Positions 42,536-50,353 of a stretch of DNA of 64,000 nt are shown here, one piece after another. Origin of the DNA: Actinoplanes palleronii (lineage in GTDB: Bacteria > Actinomycetota > Actinomycetes > Mycobacteriales > Micromonosporaceae). The translations under genes were made by a program, and so were the position numbers. Location: NCBI RefSeq assembly GCF_016862315.1, contig NZ_BOMS01000073.1:62001-126000 (forward strand), written 5' to 3'. The notes under the pieces were generated by a model. It was not told the origin of the DNA, searched no databases, and was given only the letters and a program-made list of their open reading frames with translations. Positions within the stretch are counted from its first letter, which is position 1. Every line of letters begins with the position of its first letter.

Positions 42536-43924
42536 TCAGTACGCGAAGGCGAGCGGCCGGTCCTCGGCCTCGTCACCGGGGTCAGCGGGGATCTCGGGGG
42601 CGCCGGCTCCGGCGTACTTCAGGAACAGCCCGACCTCGATCACCGCGAGCACGCCGTAGAGCACGGTGAGCACGATCAGGCCAGTGGCCGCCTCAGTCGT
42701 GGAGACCGACGGGCTGCCCGAGTCGGCGGTCTTGAACAGGCCGAACACCGTCCAGGGCTGGCGGCCCATCTCGGTGAAGATCCAGCCGAACGAGTTGGCC
42801 AGCAGCGGCATCGCCACCGTGCCGATCCCGGCGATCCACAGCCAGCGGCTCCGGGCCCGGCGCTCGCCCCGGTTGAACCAGAGCGCCGCGAGGGCGACCA
42901 GCATGGCCAGCCCGCCGAACCCGATCATCAGGCGGAACGACCAGTAGGTGACCGGCACGATCGGCGTGTAGTCGCCCTCGCCGTACGTCTGCTGGTATTG
43001 ATCTTGAAGGTCGTTGATCCCTTCGACCTCGCCGGCCGGGGTGCCGGTGGCCATGAAGGACAGCAGCGACGGGATCCGAACGCTCCAGACCTCCTGCCTG
43101 CCGTCCAGCGAGCCGATCGTGAAGACCGAGAACGAGGCCGACTCGGTGTTCTCGTAGAGCGCCTCGGCGGCGGCCATCTTCATCGGCTGCTGCTCGGTCA
43201 TCACCCGGGCCTGCAGGTCACCGGTGATCAGCACGCCCAGCCCGGCGATCAGCACCACCCAGGCGCCCAGCCGCAGCGACGGCCGGAACACCTCCTCCTG
43301 GTGGCCCTTGCGCAAGTGCCAGGCGCTGACCGCGAGCAGCAGCGCGCCGGCGGTCAGGAAGCAGGCGGTCAGCGTGTGCGGGACGGTGACCAGTGTGGTG
43401 CTGTTGGTCAGCACCGCGCCGATGCTGGTCAGCTCGGCCCGGCCGTCGCCCATCGTCCAGCCGACCGGGTGCTGCATCCAGGAGTTGGCGGCCAGGATGA
43501 AGTACGCCGAGAGCATCGTGCCGAGCGAGGCGAGCCAGATGGTGGCCAGGTGCAGGCGCTTCGGCAACTTGTCCCAGCCGAAGATCCACAGGCCGAGGAA
43601 CGTGGACTCCAGGAAGAACGCGAGCAGGCCCTCGATGGCGAGCGGGGCGCCGAAGATGTCGCCTACGAAGCGTGAGTAGTTCGACCAGTTCATCCCGAAC
43701 TGGAACTCCTGCACGATGCCGGTGACCACCCCGATCGCGAAGTTGATCAAGAAGAGTTTGCCCCAGAACTTGGTCGCCCGGAGGTAGTGCTCCTTGCCGG
43801 TCCGGACCCAGGCGGTCTGCAGTCCGGCGACCAGGGCCGAAAGTCCGATCGTTATCGGAACGAAGATGAAGTGGTACACGGTGGTTATTCCGAATTGCCA
43901 CCGCGATAGGTCGAGCGAATCCAC
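42536..43924 (-). CDS. cydA: Cytochrome bd ubiquinol oxidase subunit I, locus 2
   Basis: Haem subunit of 462 residues. It begins MDSLDLSRWQFGITTVYHFI with haem ligand H18; GIVQEFQFGMNWS, FFLESTFLGLWIFGWDKLP, QQPMKMAAAEALYE and FGWIFTEMGRQPW are conserved. The Q-loop is of the short type. GTG at 43924 follows AAAGGA; an in-frame upstream start at 43951 would add nine non-conserved residues. First gene of cydA-B-D-C. Two DosR-like dyads lie 58-93 bases upstream, in the region shared with the divergent molybdenum hydroxylase genes, fitting induction at low oxygen. Confidence 0.96.
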   Translation of the reverse strand: MDSLDLSRWQFGITTVYHFIFVPITIGLSALVAGLQTAWVRTGKEHYLRATKFWGKLFLINFAIGVVTGIVQEFQFGMNWSNYSRFVGDIFGAPLAIEGLLAFFLESTFLGLWIFGWDKLPKRLHLATIWLASLGTMLSAYFILAANSWMQHPVGWTMGDGRAELTSIGAVLTNSTTLVTVPHTLTACFLTAGALLLAVSAWHLRKGHQEEVFRPSLRLGAWVVLIAGLGVLITGDLQARVMTEQQPMKMAAAEALYENTESASFSVFTIGSLDGRQEVWSVRIPSLLSFMATGTPAGEVEGINDLQDQYQQTYGEGDYTPIVPVTYWSFRLMIGFGGLAMLVALAALWFNRGERRARSRWLWIAGIGTVAMPLLANSFGWIFTEMGRQPWTVFGLFKTADSGSPSVSTTEAATGLIVLTVLYGVLAVIEVGLFLKYAGAGAPEIPADPGDEAEDRPLAFAY

Positions 43925-43981
43925 CGAAGATCCTTTCCGCAACGTCCCCATGAGCCTTGACCAGGTGATACCCGTCGATCA

Positions 43982-44017
43982 GGGCCAAAGGTCCCGACTG
44001 CGGACCACACAAGGTCC
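43982..44017. promoter_or_regulatory. Two DosR/DevR-like dyads upstream of cydA2
   Basis: GGGCCAAAGGTCCC at 43982-43995 and GGACC-ACACAA-GGTCC at 44002-44017 are adjacent dyads with centres about 21 bases apart. Read on the minus strand the first is GGGACCTTTGGCCC. Both resemble the GGGAC-n-GTCCC boxes bound by DosR/DevR-type hypoxia regulators. They lie between cydA2 and the divergent oxidoreductase gene. Binding is inferred. Confidence 0.5.
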
Positions 44018-44065
44018 CGCCCGGAACCGTCTTTCGAGAATCCAAGATCCGAAACACGCGGCGCG

Positions 44066-44078
44066 TAGCGTACGAACG
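44066..44078 (+). promoter_or_regulatory. -10 element for a leaderless FAD-subunit transcript
   Basis: TAGCGT at 44066-44071 is followed by six bases and the GTG start at 44078, with no ribosome site between. The expected transcription start coincides with the start codon. Confidence 0.45.
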
Positions 44079-44866
44079 TGGATCTGCACACGGTTACCGA
44101 AGTGATCAGCCCCGCGGCACCCGGCATGTGGCGGCCCGGCGACGCCTGGCTGGGCGGCGGCACGGCGCTGTTCGGCGAGCCACGTCCACACGTCTCCCGG
44201 CTGCTCGACCTGCCCTCGGCCGGCTGGCCGTCGCTGACCGTGCGTGACGACGGGGTGGAGGTCGCGGCCACCTGCACGATCGCCGAACTGGCCGCCCGGC
44301 TGAAACGGCACCGGATCGTCGGGCAGTGCTGCCACTCGTTCCTGGCCTCCTTCAAGATCTGGAACGTGGCCACGGTGGGCGGCAACCTGTGCGCCGCGCT
44401 GCCGGCCGGCCCGATGATCTCGCTGGGCTCGGCGCTGGACGGGGTGTGCACGCTGATCGGCCCGGCCGGGGACGAGCGCCGCGTCCCGGTCGCCGAGTTC
44501 GTCACCGGCGACGGGCGGACGGTGCTCCGGGACGGGGAGCTGCTGCGCTCGGTCCTGCTGCCCGCGGCGTCGCTCCGGTCGCGTACGTCGTACCGAAGAG
44601 GGTCTTTGCATCAGCACGGACGGTCCGCGGCCCTGTTGATCGGCCGGGCGGAGCCCGGAGGCGGCCTGACGCTGACGGTGACCGCCGCGACCCGCCGGCC
44701 CTGGGTGTTCCGGTTCGGCGCGCCGCCGTCGGCGGGCGACGTGGAAGCGGCCGTGGCCACCATCCCGCCGGACGCCTACACCGACGACATCCACGGCCGC
44801 CCGGCCTGGCGGATGCACTTGACCAGGTTGTTCGCGGAGCAGATCAGGACGGAGATAGGGGCATGA
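44078..44866 (+). CDS. FAD-binding subunit of a molybdenum hydroxylase (xanthine dehydrogenase type)
   Basis: Subunit of 262 residues carrying FAD between the iron-sulfur clusters and the electron acceptor. The first FAD motif appears as WLGGGTALFGEPRP (about 24-37), and the second as the NVATVGGNLCAALPAGPM segment (about 95-112). The C-terminal CO-dehydrogenase flavoprotein domain follows (about 165-262). It is shorter than the usual 290 residues. GTG start, probably leaderless. Its stop overlaps a 30-codon frame which in turn overlaps the fused FeS/Mo subunit gene, so all are one operon. Confidence 0.9.
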   Translation: MDLHTVTEVISPAAPGMWRPGDAWLGGGTALFGEPRPHVSRLLDLPSAGWPSLTVRDDGVEVAATCTIAELAARLKRHRIVGQCCHSFLASFKIWNVATVGGNLCAALPAGPMISLGSALDGVCTLIGPAGDERRVPVAEFVTGDGRTVLRDGELLRSVLLPAASLRSRTSYRRGSLHQHGRSAALLIGRAEPGGGLTLTVTAATRRPWVFRFGAPPSAGDVEAAVATIPPDAYTDDIHGRPAWRMHLTRLFAEQIRTEIGA

Positions 44867-44955
44867 CCGCCTGCACCGAGCGGCACCTGGCCGCACCGAA
44901 TCATGATCTCGCAGGCGAGGGCCGGAAGGGCATGCCGAAGGAGGGCGCAGCATGA
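44863..44955 (+). CDS. 30-codon linking frame between hydroxylase subunits
   Basis: ATG ACC ... TGA frame of 30 codons (begins MTACTERHLAAP). Its ATG overlaps the stop of the FAD subunit (ATGA) and its TGA overlaps the ATG of the next subunit (ATGA). A ribosome site AAGGAGG lies near its end for the downstream gene. No family recognised; charged, no membrane helix. It may serve only to pass ribosomes from one subunit gene to the next. Confidence 0.45.
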   Translation: MTACTERHLAAPNHDLAGEGRKGMPKEGAA

Positions 44956-47495
44956 GCGTGGAGATCAACGGAACGTCGCACGAGCGTGCGCCCCGGCCCG
45001 GCCAGTGCCTGCGCACCTACCTGCGCGAGGAGGGCTGCTTCGGGGTCAAGAAGGGCTGCGACGCCGGCGACTGCGGCGCCTGCACGGTGCACGTCGACGG
45101 CGAGCCGGTGCACTCCTGCGTCTACCCGGCGTTCCGCGCGCAGGGCCGCCGGGTCACCACCGTCGAGGGCCTGGCCCGCGGCGACGAGCTGCACCCGGTG
45201 CAGCGCGCGTTCCTCGACGCGCAGGGCTTCCAGTGCGGGTTCTGCACGGCCGGTCTGATCATGACGACCGCGGCGCTGACCGAGGAGCAGCACGACGACC
45301 TGCCGCGCGCGCTGAAGGGCAACCTGTGCCGGTGCACCGGCTACCGCGCGATCGCCGACGCGGTCGCCGGCGTGGACAACCTGGCCACGCCCGGCCCGGG
45401 CTGCGCGGTCGGCGCGGCGCTCGGCGCACCGGCCGGCCCGCAGGTGGTCACCGGCACCGCCCGGTACACGTTCGACCTGGATGTGCCCGGCGTGCTGCAC
45501 CTCAAGGTGCTGCGCTCGCCGCACGCGCACGCCCGGATCGTCGCGGTGGACACCTCGGCCGCGTTCCAGGTCGACGGGGTCGAGGCGATCCTCACCCACA
45601 AGGACGCGCCGGACCGGCTCTTCTCCACCGCCCAGCACGAGAACGTGGCCGAGGACCCGGCCGACACCCGGGTGCTGGACGAGGTGGTCAGGTTCGTCGG
45701 CCAGCGTGTCGCGGCGGTCGTGGCGACCAGCGAGGCGGCCGCCGAGGAGGCCTGCCGGCGGCTGCGCGTCGAGTACGAGATCCTCCCGGCCGTGCTCGAC
45801 CCGGCCCTCGCGCTGGCCGGCGGCGCGCCGCTGGTGCACGGCGACAAGCTCGACCGCAACGTGATCGGCGAGCTGCACGCGTCGATGGGTGACGTGGCCG
45901 GCGGGTTCGCCGCCGCCGACGAGGTGTACGAGGCGACGTTCCGTACCGCCCGGGTGCAGCACGCCGCGCTGGAGACGCACGGGGCGGTCGGCTGGCTCGA
46001 CGACGACGGCCGCCTGGTGATCCGGTCCAGCACGCAGACCCCGTTTCTGACCCGGCGGGCCGTCGCGTCGCTCTACGACCTGCCCCTCGACCGGGTCCGG
46101 GTGATCGCCGGCCGGGTCGGCGGCGGCTTCGGCGGCAAGCAGGAGATGCTGGTCGAGGACCTGGTCGCGCTCGCCGTGATGCGCACCGGCCGGCCGGTGA
46201 AGTGGGAGTACACCCGCTCCGAGCAGTTCTACGGCTCGACCACCCGGCACCCGTTCACGGTGACCATGAAGGCCGGCGCGACACGGGACGGCACGCTCAC
46301 CGCGCTGACCCTGGACGTGCTGGTCGACGCCGGGGCGTACGGCAACCACAGCGCCTCGGTGATGTTCCACGGCTGCCACGAGTCGGTCGCGGTCTACAGG
46401 TGCGCGAACATGCGCACCGACGCGCACGCCGTCTACACCAACACCGTCCCGGCCGGCGCGTTCCGCGGCTACGGCCTGGGCCAGGTCACCTTCGCCGTCG
46501 AGTCGGTGCTCGACGAGGTGGCCCGCAGGATCGGGATGGATCCGGTCACGTTCCGCGAGCTGAACGTGGTCCGCGACGGCGACGACCTGACCGCGCCCGG
46601 CGACCACGTCGAGGACCTGGGCATCGCCAGTTACGGCCTGGACCAGTGCCTCGCCCGTCTTCGTGCCGCTGCGGCGTTGCCGGACGATGCCCCGGACGGC
46701 TGGCTGGTCGGCGAGGGCATGGCGATCGCGATGATCGCGGCCGGTCCGCCCGGCGGGCACTTCGCCGACGCCACCGTCCGCCGGCTCCCCGGCGGACGTT
46801 TCGAACTCTCGGTCGGCACCGCCGAGTTCGGCAACGGCAGCACCACCGTGCACGCCCAGATCGCCGCGGACGAGCTCGGCGTCACCCCCGACAAGATCGT
46901 GATCCGGCAGTCGGACACCGACGTGGTCAAGCACGACACCGGCGCGTTCGCCTCCACCGGCGTGGTGGTGGCCGGGAAGGCGGTGCTGAGGGCGGCGCGC
47001 GCGCTGCGCACCGAGGGGGGCGAGGTCGCGCACGGGCACTTCGACGGGACACCCCGGTCGGTGGCGTTCAACGCGCAGTGGTTCCGGGTCGCGGTCGACC
47101 CGGACACCGGTGAGCTGCGGATCCTGCGCAGCGTGCACAGCGCCGACGCCGGCACCGTGATGAACCCGCTGCAGCTGCGCGGGCAGATCGAGGGCGGGGT
47201 GGCGCAGGCGCTCGGCGCGACCCTTGCCGAACACGTGGACCTCGACGAGACCGGGGCGGTCACCACGACCACGTTCCGGCAGTACCACCTGCCGACGTTC
47301 GCGGACACCCCGCGGACGGAGGTGCACTTCGCGGCGACGGTGGACAGCATCGGGCCGCTCGGGGCGAAGTCGATGAGTGAGAGCCCGTACAACCCGGTCG
47401 CTCCGGCGCTGGCCAACGCGCTGCGGGACGCGATCGGGGTGCGGATGACGGAGATCCCGTTCACCACCGACCGGATCTGGCTCGCGATGCAATAG
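44952..47495 (+). CDS. Fused [2Fe-2S]/molybdopterin subunit of a xanthine dehydrogenase-type hydroxylase
   Basis: Protein of 847 residues. Residues 1-140 are the two [2Fe-2S] domains: C36, C41, C44, C56 in the plant-ferredoxin type (KKGCDAGDCGACTVHVDG) and C95, C98, C126, C128 in the helical one (FQCGFCTAGLI, GNLCRCTGYR). Residues about 155-847 are the molybdopterin domain: GGGFGGKQEM (about 395), AFRGYG (about 505), and the catalytic Glu E810 in GAKSMSESP. Small and large subunits are usually separate genes in bacteria; here they are joined in the small-large order. It probably hydroxylates a purine or other N-heterocycle; the substrate is not readable. The amidohydrolase downstream may act in the same pathway. 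Confidence 0.92.
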   Translation: MSVEINGTSHERAPRPGQCLRTYLREEGCFGVKKGCDAGDCGACTVHVDGEPVHSCVYPAFRAQGRRVTTVEGLARGDELHPVQRAFLDAQGFQCGFCTAGLIMTTAALTEEQHDDLPRALKGNLCRCTGYRAIADAVAGVDNLATPGPGCAVGAALGAPAGPQVVTGTARYTFDLDVPGVLHLKVLRSPHAHARIVAVDTSAAFQVDGVEAILTHKDAPDRLFSTAQHENVAEDPADTRVLDEVVRFVGQRVAAVVATSEAAAEEACRRLRVEYEILPAVLDPALALAGGAPLVHGDKLDRNVIGELHASMGDVAGGFAAADEVYEATFRTARVQHAALETHGAVGWLDDDGRLVIRSSTQTPFLTRRAVASLYDLPLDRVRVIAGRVGGGFGGKQEMLVEDLVALAVMRTGRPVKWEYTRSEQFYGSTTRHPFTVTMKAGATRDGTLTALTLDVLVDAGAYGNHSASVMFHGCHESVAVYRCANMRTDAHAVYTNTVPAGAFRGYGLGQVTFAVESVLDEVARRIGMDPVTFRELNVVRDGDDLTAPGDHVEDLGIASYGLDQCLARLRAAAALPDDAPDGWLVGEGMAIAMIAAGPPGGHFADATVRRLPGGRFELSVGTAEFGNGSTTVHAQIAADELGVTPDKIVIRQSDTDVVKHDTGAFASTGVVVAGKAVLRAARALRTEGGEVAHGHFDGTPRSVAFNAQWFRVAVDPDTGELRILRSVHSADAGTVMNPLQLRGQIEGGVAQALGATLAEHVDLDETGAVTTTTFRQYHLPTFADTPRTEVHFAATVDSIGPLGAKSMSESPYNPVAPALANALRDAIGVRMTEIPFTTDRIWLAMQ

Positions 47496-47569
47496 GTAGC
47501 GCCTGCGCCCGCCGTGCTGCTCGCGGTGGCCATCGCGCCCGGCCGCCCGGCCGCATCGGCCGCGTCGGC

Positions 47570-47690
47570 TGCTCGGCTGCATCGGCCGCCCGGCCACATC
47601 GGCCGCCCGGCCACATCGGCCGCCCGGCCACATCGGCCGCCCGGCCACATCGGCCGCGCCGGCCGCCCGGCCACATCGGCCGCCCGGCCG
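47570..47690 (+). repeat. 17-bp tandem repeat array
   Basis: Unit ACATCGGCCGCCCGGCC, about six units with small changes. The unit contains CGGCCG and CCGG palindromic words. Since 17 is not a multiple of three, all frames cycle and it is not a coding repeat. Confidence 0.9.
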
Positions 47691-47884
47691 CGACGATCCG
47701 GCCGCCTGACCCGATGGTCGTCCGGCTTCCTGTGCGACCCGGTCGGTCGAGGGGCAGGGCATTCCACCGCGGGGATCGGGGCGCCTGGTCTGGTAACCCA
47801 GCCTCCTAGGATGCCAGAGAGGCGGTAAGTGCCGCCTCTCTGGACGCTGTCGGCTGCCGGGTGGTGGGTCGCTGCTGGCGGCCC

Positions 47885-47994
47885 CGCTGGGCGTCGCGCG
47901 AGCGGGTGCTGGCTGGGCGTCGCGCGAGCGGGTGCTGGCTGGGCGTCGCGCGAGCGGGTGCTGGCTGGACGTCGCGCGAGCGGGTGCCGGCTGG
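47885..47994 (+). repeat. 26-bp tandem repeat array
   Basis: Four units with starts at 47891, 47917, 47943 and 47969, carrying GCGTCGCGCGAGCGGGTGCT followed by GGCTGG. The copies are near identical, so the array is recent. Confidence 0.92.
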
Positions 47995-48160
47995 TCTTCG
48001 GTGGTCTCCTTGGGTCAGGTCACCCCGGCCTGCGGCTTCCTGGTGAGGGCGAACGGGCCTGGCCGGCGGTGCCGCGCGCGGTGGGGGGCTTCGTTTCGCG
48101 GTGTGGTTTCGTTGCTGGGGGTTTGCGGCTAGATTGCGGGGAGGTGATCGATGACCCTGG

Positions 48161-50251
48161 ATGGCTGCGATGGCGGATCGGCTGCTTGCGGAACAGTTCC
48201 AGATCGTGACCGACCCCGTCGCGGACTCCGTGGCGCTCTCGGCGATCTTCGCGGTGCTCTCGCTGCTCACTCTCTTTCTCCTGCTCGGGGTGTTCCGGGT
48301 CCGGGCCTGGCTGGCCGGGGTGGTGTCGCTGGTGGTGGCGCTGATCGTGGCGGTCACCGTTTATGCGATGCCGGTCGGTCAGGCGCTGTTGTCGGCGTCC
48401 GAGGGCGCCGCGTTCGGGTTCTTCCCGATCCTGTGGATCGTGATCAACGCGATCTGGGTCTACAACCTGACCGTGGTCAGCGGCCACTTCGACGTGCTGC
48501 GCCGCTCGATGGAACGGGTCAGCCCGGACATGCGGATCCAGGCGATCATCGTGGCGTTCTGCTTCGGGGCATTGCTCGAAGCGCTCGCCGGGTTCGGCAC
48601 CCCGGTCGCGGTGACCGTGGTGATGCTGATGGCGCTCGGCTTCCCGCCGCTGCGGGCCGCTGCGGTCGCGCTGATCGCGAACACCGCGCCGGTCGCGTTC
48701 GGCGCCCTGGCGACACCGATCACCACGCTCGGCACGGTGACCGCCGGCGCGAGCACCGACCCGCGCCTGAACACCGACACGCTCGGCGCGATGGTCGGCC
48801 GGCAGACGCCGATTTTGGCCCTGGTGGTGCCACTGGTCCTGGTGGCCGTCGTGGACGGTCGTCGCGGGATCCGGCAGACCTGGCCCGTCGCTGTTGTCGC
48901 GGGCTTCGTTTTCGCAGTCGGCCAGTTCCTCGCGTCGAACTACATCTCCGTTCCCCTCACCGACATCATCGCCTCCCTGGCGGCAGCCGCCGCGGTCGTC
49001 CTGCTGCTGCGCTTCTGGCAGCCCTCGGAAACCCCGGACCTGTCCGAGGAGGTCAGCCGAGAGCGCTCGCCGGCGTCCCTCACCACCGTCGGCCGGTCGG
49101 CTGGCACCGTCGGCCCAGCGGCCGGCTCCGCCGGTCCGGCGCGTGGGTCGGGTTCCGGAAATCCGTCGGGAGCCGCAGATGGGCGGGGTGGTGCGAGCAC
49201 CGAGGACGGGCCGGGCGGCGCGGGCACCGGGAGCGGCCCGGATGCTGCGGGCGCCCCAAACAGGTCGGGCAACGCGGGCGGCGCGGGCAATGCGGGCGAC
49301 CCGGGTGGGTCGGGCGATGCGGGGACTGCGGGCGGGTCGGATGGCGCGGGCGCTGGGGGTGGGGCGGCGTTGGGCGGTCCGGAGGCGGCCGGTGGGGCGG
49401 GCGGCGATCGGGCGCGGCCGGATCGGGCCGCGGATGAGTCCGCGAGGGCCGGGCAGGGTGTGGCCGGGCGCGCTGAGGGCGGCGTTGCGGGGCGTGATGC
49501 GCCGGTGGAGGTTGCGCGGGCCTATGCGCCCTATCTGATCATCATCGTGATTTTTGCGGTGGCTAACCTCGGGCCGGTCAAGGAGGCGCTGGCCGGTGAG
49601 CCGTGGACGGTGGTCTTCAGGTGGCCCGGCCTGGATGTCGTCGGGGTCAACGGCAAACCCCTGGCCTCGACCAACTTCACCTTCGGCTGGCTGCCGGCGG
49701 CCGGCACGCTGATGGTGATCGCCGGTGTGTTGACCACGGTCGTGCTGCGGGTCCGGCCCGGTGCGGCGCTGCGAGCCTACGGAAGGACCTATGTCGAGCT
49801 GCGGCATGCCATCGTCACCGTGATGGCCGTGCTGGCCCTGGCCTACGTGCTGAACCAGTCGGGCCAGACCAGCACCCTCGGCGCGTTCCTGGCCACGGCC
49901 GGCAGTGTCTTCGTCTTCCTCTCCTCGATCCTCGGGTGGATCGGGGTGGCCGTGACCGGCTCGGACACCTCGGCGAACGCCTTGTTCGGCGCGTTGCAGG
50001 TGCAGACCGCGGCGAAAGCCGGACTGGACCCGCTGCTGCTCGCCGCCGCCAACTCCTCCGGCGGGGTGCTCGGCAAGATGGTCAGCCCGCAGAACCTGGC
50101 GATCGCCGCGGGCGCCGTCGGGATGGCCGGTCGGGAAGGCGACATCTTCCGCAAGGTGGTGCTCTGGAGCGGGGTGCTGCTGCTCCTGATGTGCGTAATC
50201 GTCACTCTGCAGGGGACACCGGTGCTGGATTGGATGGTCCCGTCCGAGTAG
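48161..50251 (+). CDS. lldP: L-lactate permease family transporter with a Gly/Ala-rich loop
   Basis: Membrane carrier of 696 residues that takes up lactate or related acids with protons. The N-terminal half (about 20-285) has GAAFGFFPILWIVINAIWVY and LLEALAGFGTPVAV, the C-terminal half (about 460-696) has GVAVTGSDTSANALFG, ANSSGGVLGKMVSPQNLAIA; both are LldP/LctP hallmarks. Between the halves lies about 155 residues of Gly, Ala, Ser, Asp and Pro (290-450) without counterpart in the usual 530-560-residue permeases. The start is uncertain: ATG 48161 or 48170, both rather far from GGGGAGG. No lactate dehydrogenase gene is nearby. Confidence 0.92.
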   Translation: MAAMADRLLAEQFQIVTDPVADSVALSAIFAVLSLLTLFLLLGVFRVRAWLAGVVSLVVALIVAVTVYAMPVGQALLSASEGAAFGFFPILWIVINAIWVYNLTVVSGHFDVLRRSMERVSPDMRIQAIIVAFCFGALLEALAGFGTPVAVTVVMLMALGFPPLRAAAVALIANTAPVAFGALATPITTLGTVTAGASTDPRLNTDTLGAMVGRQTPILALVVPLVLVAVVDGRRGIRQTWPVAVVAGFVFAVGQFLASNYISVPLTDIIASLAAAAAVVLLLRFWQPSETPDLSEEVSRERSPASLTTVGRSAGTVGPAAGSAGPARGSGSGNPSGAADGRGGASTEDGPGGAGTGSGPDAAGAPNRSGNAGGAGNAGDPGGSGDAGTAGGSDGAGAGGGAALGGPEAAGGAGGDRARPDRAADESARAGQGVAGRAEGGVAGRDAPVEVARAYAPYLIIIVIFAVANLGPVKEALAGEPWTVVFRWPGLDVVGVNGKPLASTNFTFGWLPAAGTLMVIAGVLTTVVLRVRPGAALRAYGRTYVELRHAIVTVMAVLALAYVLNQSGQTSTLGAFLATAGSVFVFLSSILGWIGVAVTGSDTSANALFGALQVQTAAKAGLDPLLLAAANSSGGVLGKMVSPQNLAIAAGAVGMAGREGDIFRKVVLWSGVLLLLMCVIVTLQGTPVLDWMVPSE

Positions 50252-50353
50252 TCCGGCCGAGATTTGCCGGAACGGGGGCTGAACCGGGTGGCACCGGAGG
50301 CGGTACACAGGCAAGTAGTAGCCGTGTGACCACCGTCCGTGAGGAGCGCGCAC

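Larger units (their letters stand above)
47496..48160. other. Non-coding gap dominated by two minisatellites
   Basis: 665 bases between the hydroxylase and lactate permease genes, holding a 17-base array (about 47570-47690) and a 26-base array (about 47885-47994). A purine-rich GGGGAGG at 48138-48144 belongs to the permease leader. No gene is supported; open frames across the arrays follow from the repeats. Confidence 0.7.

Noticed and set aside
44901..47762. A 953-codon minus-strand frame opposite the molybdenum hydroxylase
   Set aside because: Shadow of a high-GC gene; all cofactor motifs are on the plus strand.
47570..47994. CRISPR array
   Set aside because: The 17-bp and 26-bp units are contiguous tandem repeats without unique spacers, and no cas genes are present.
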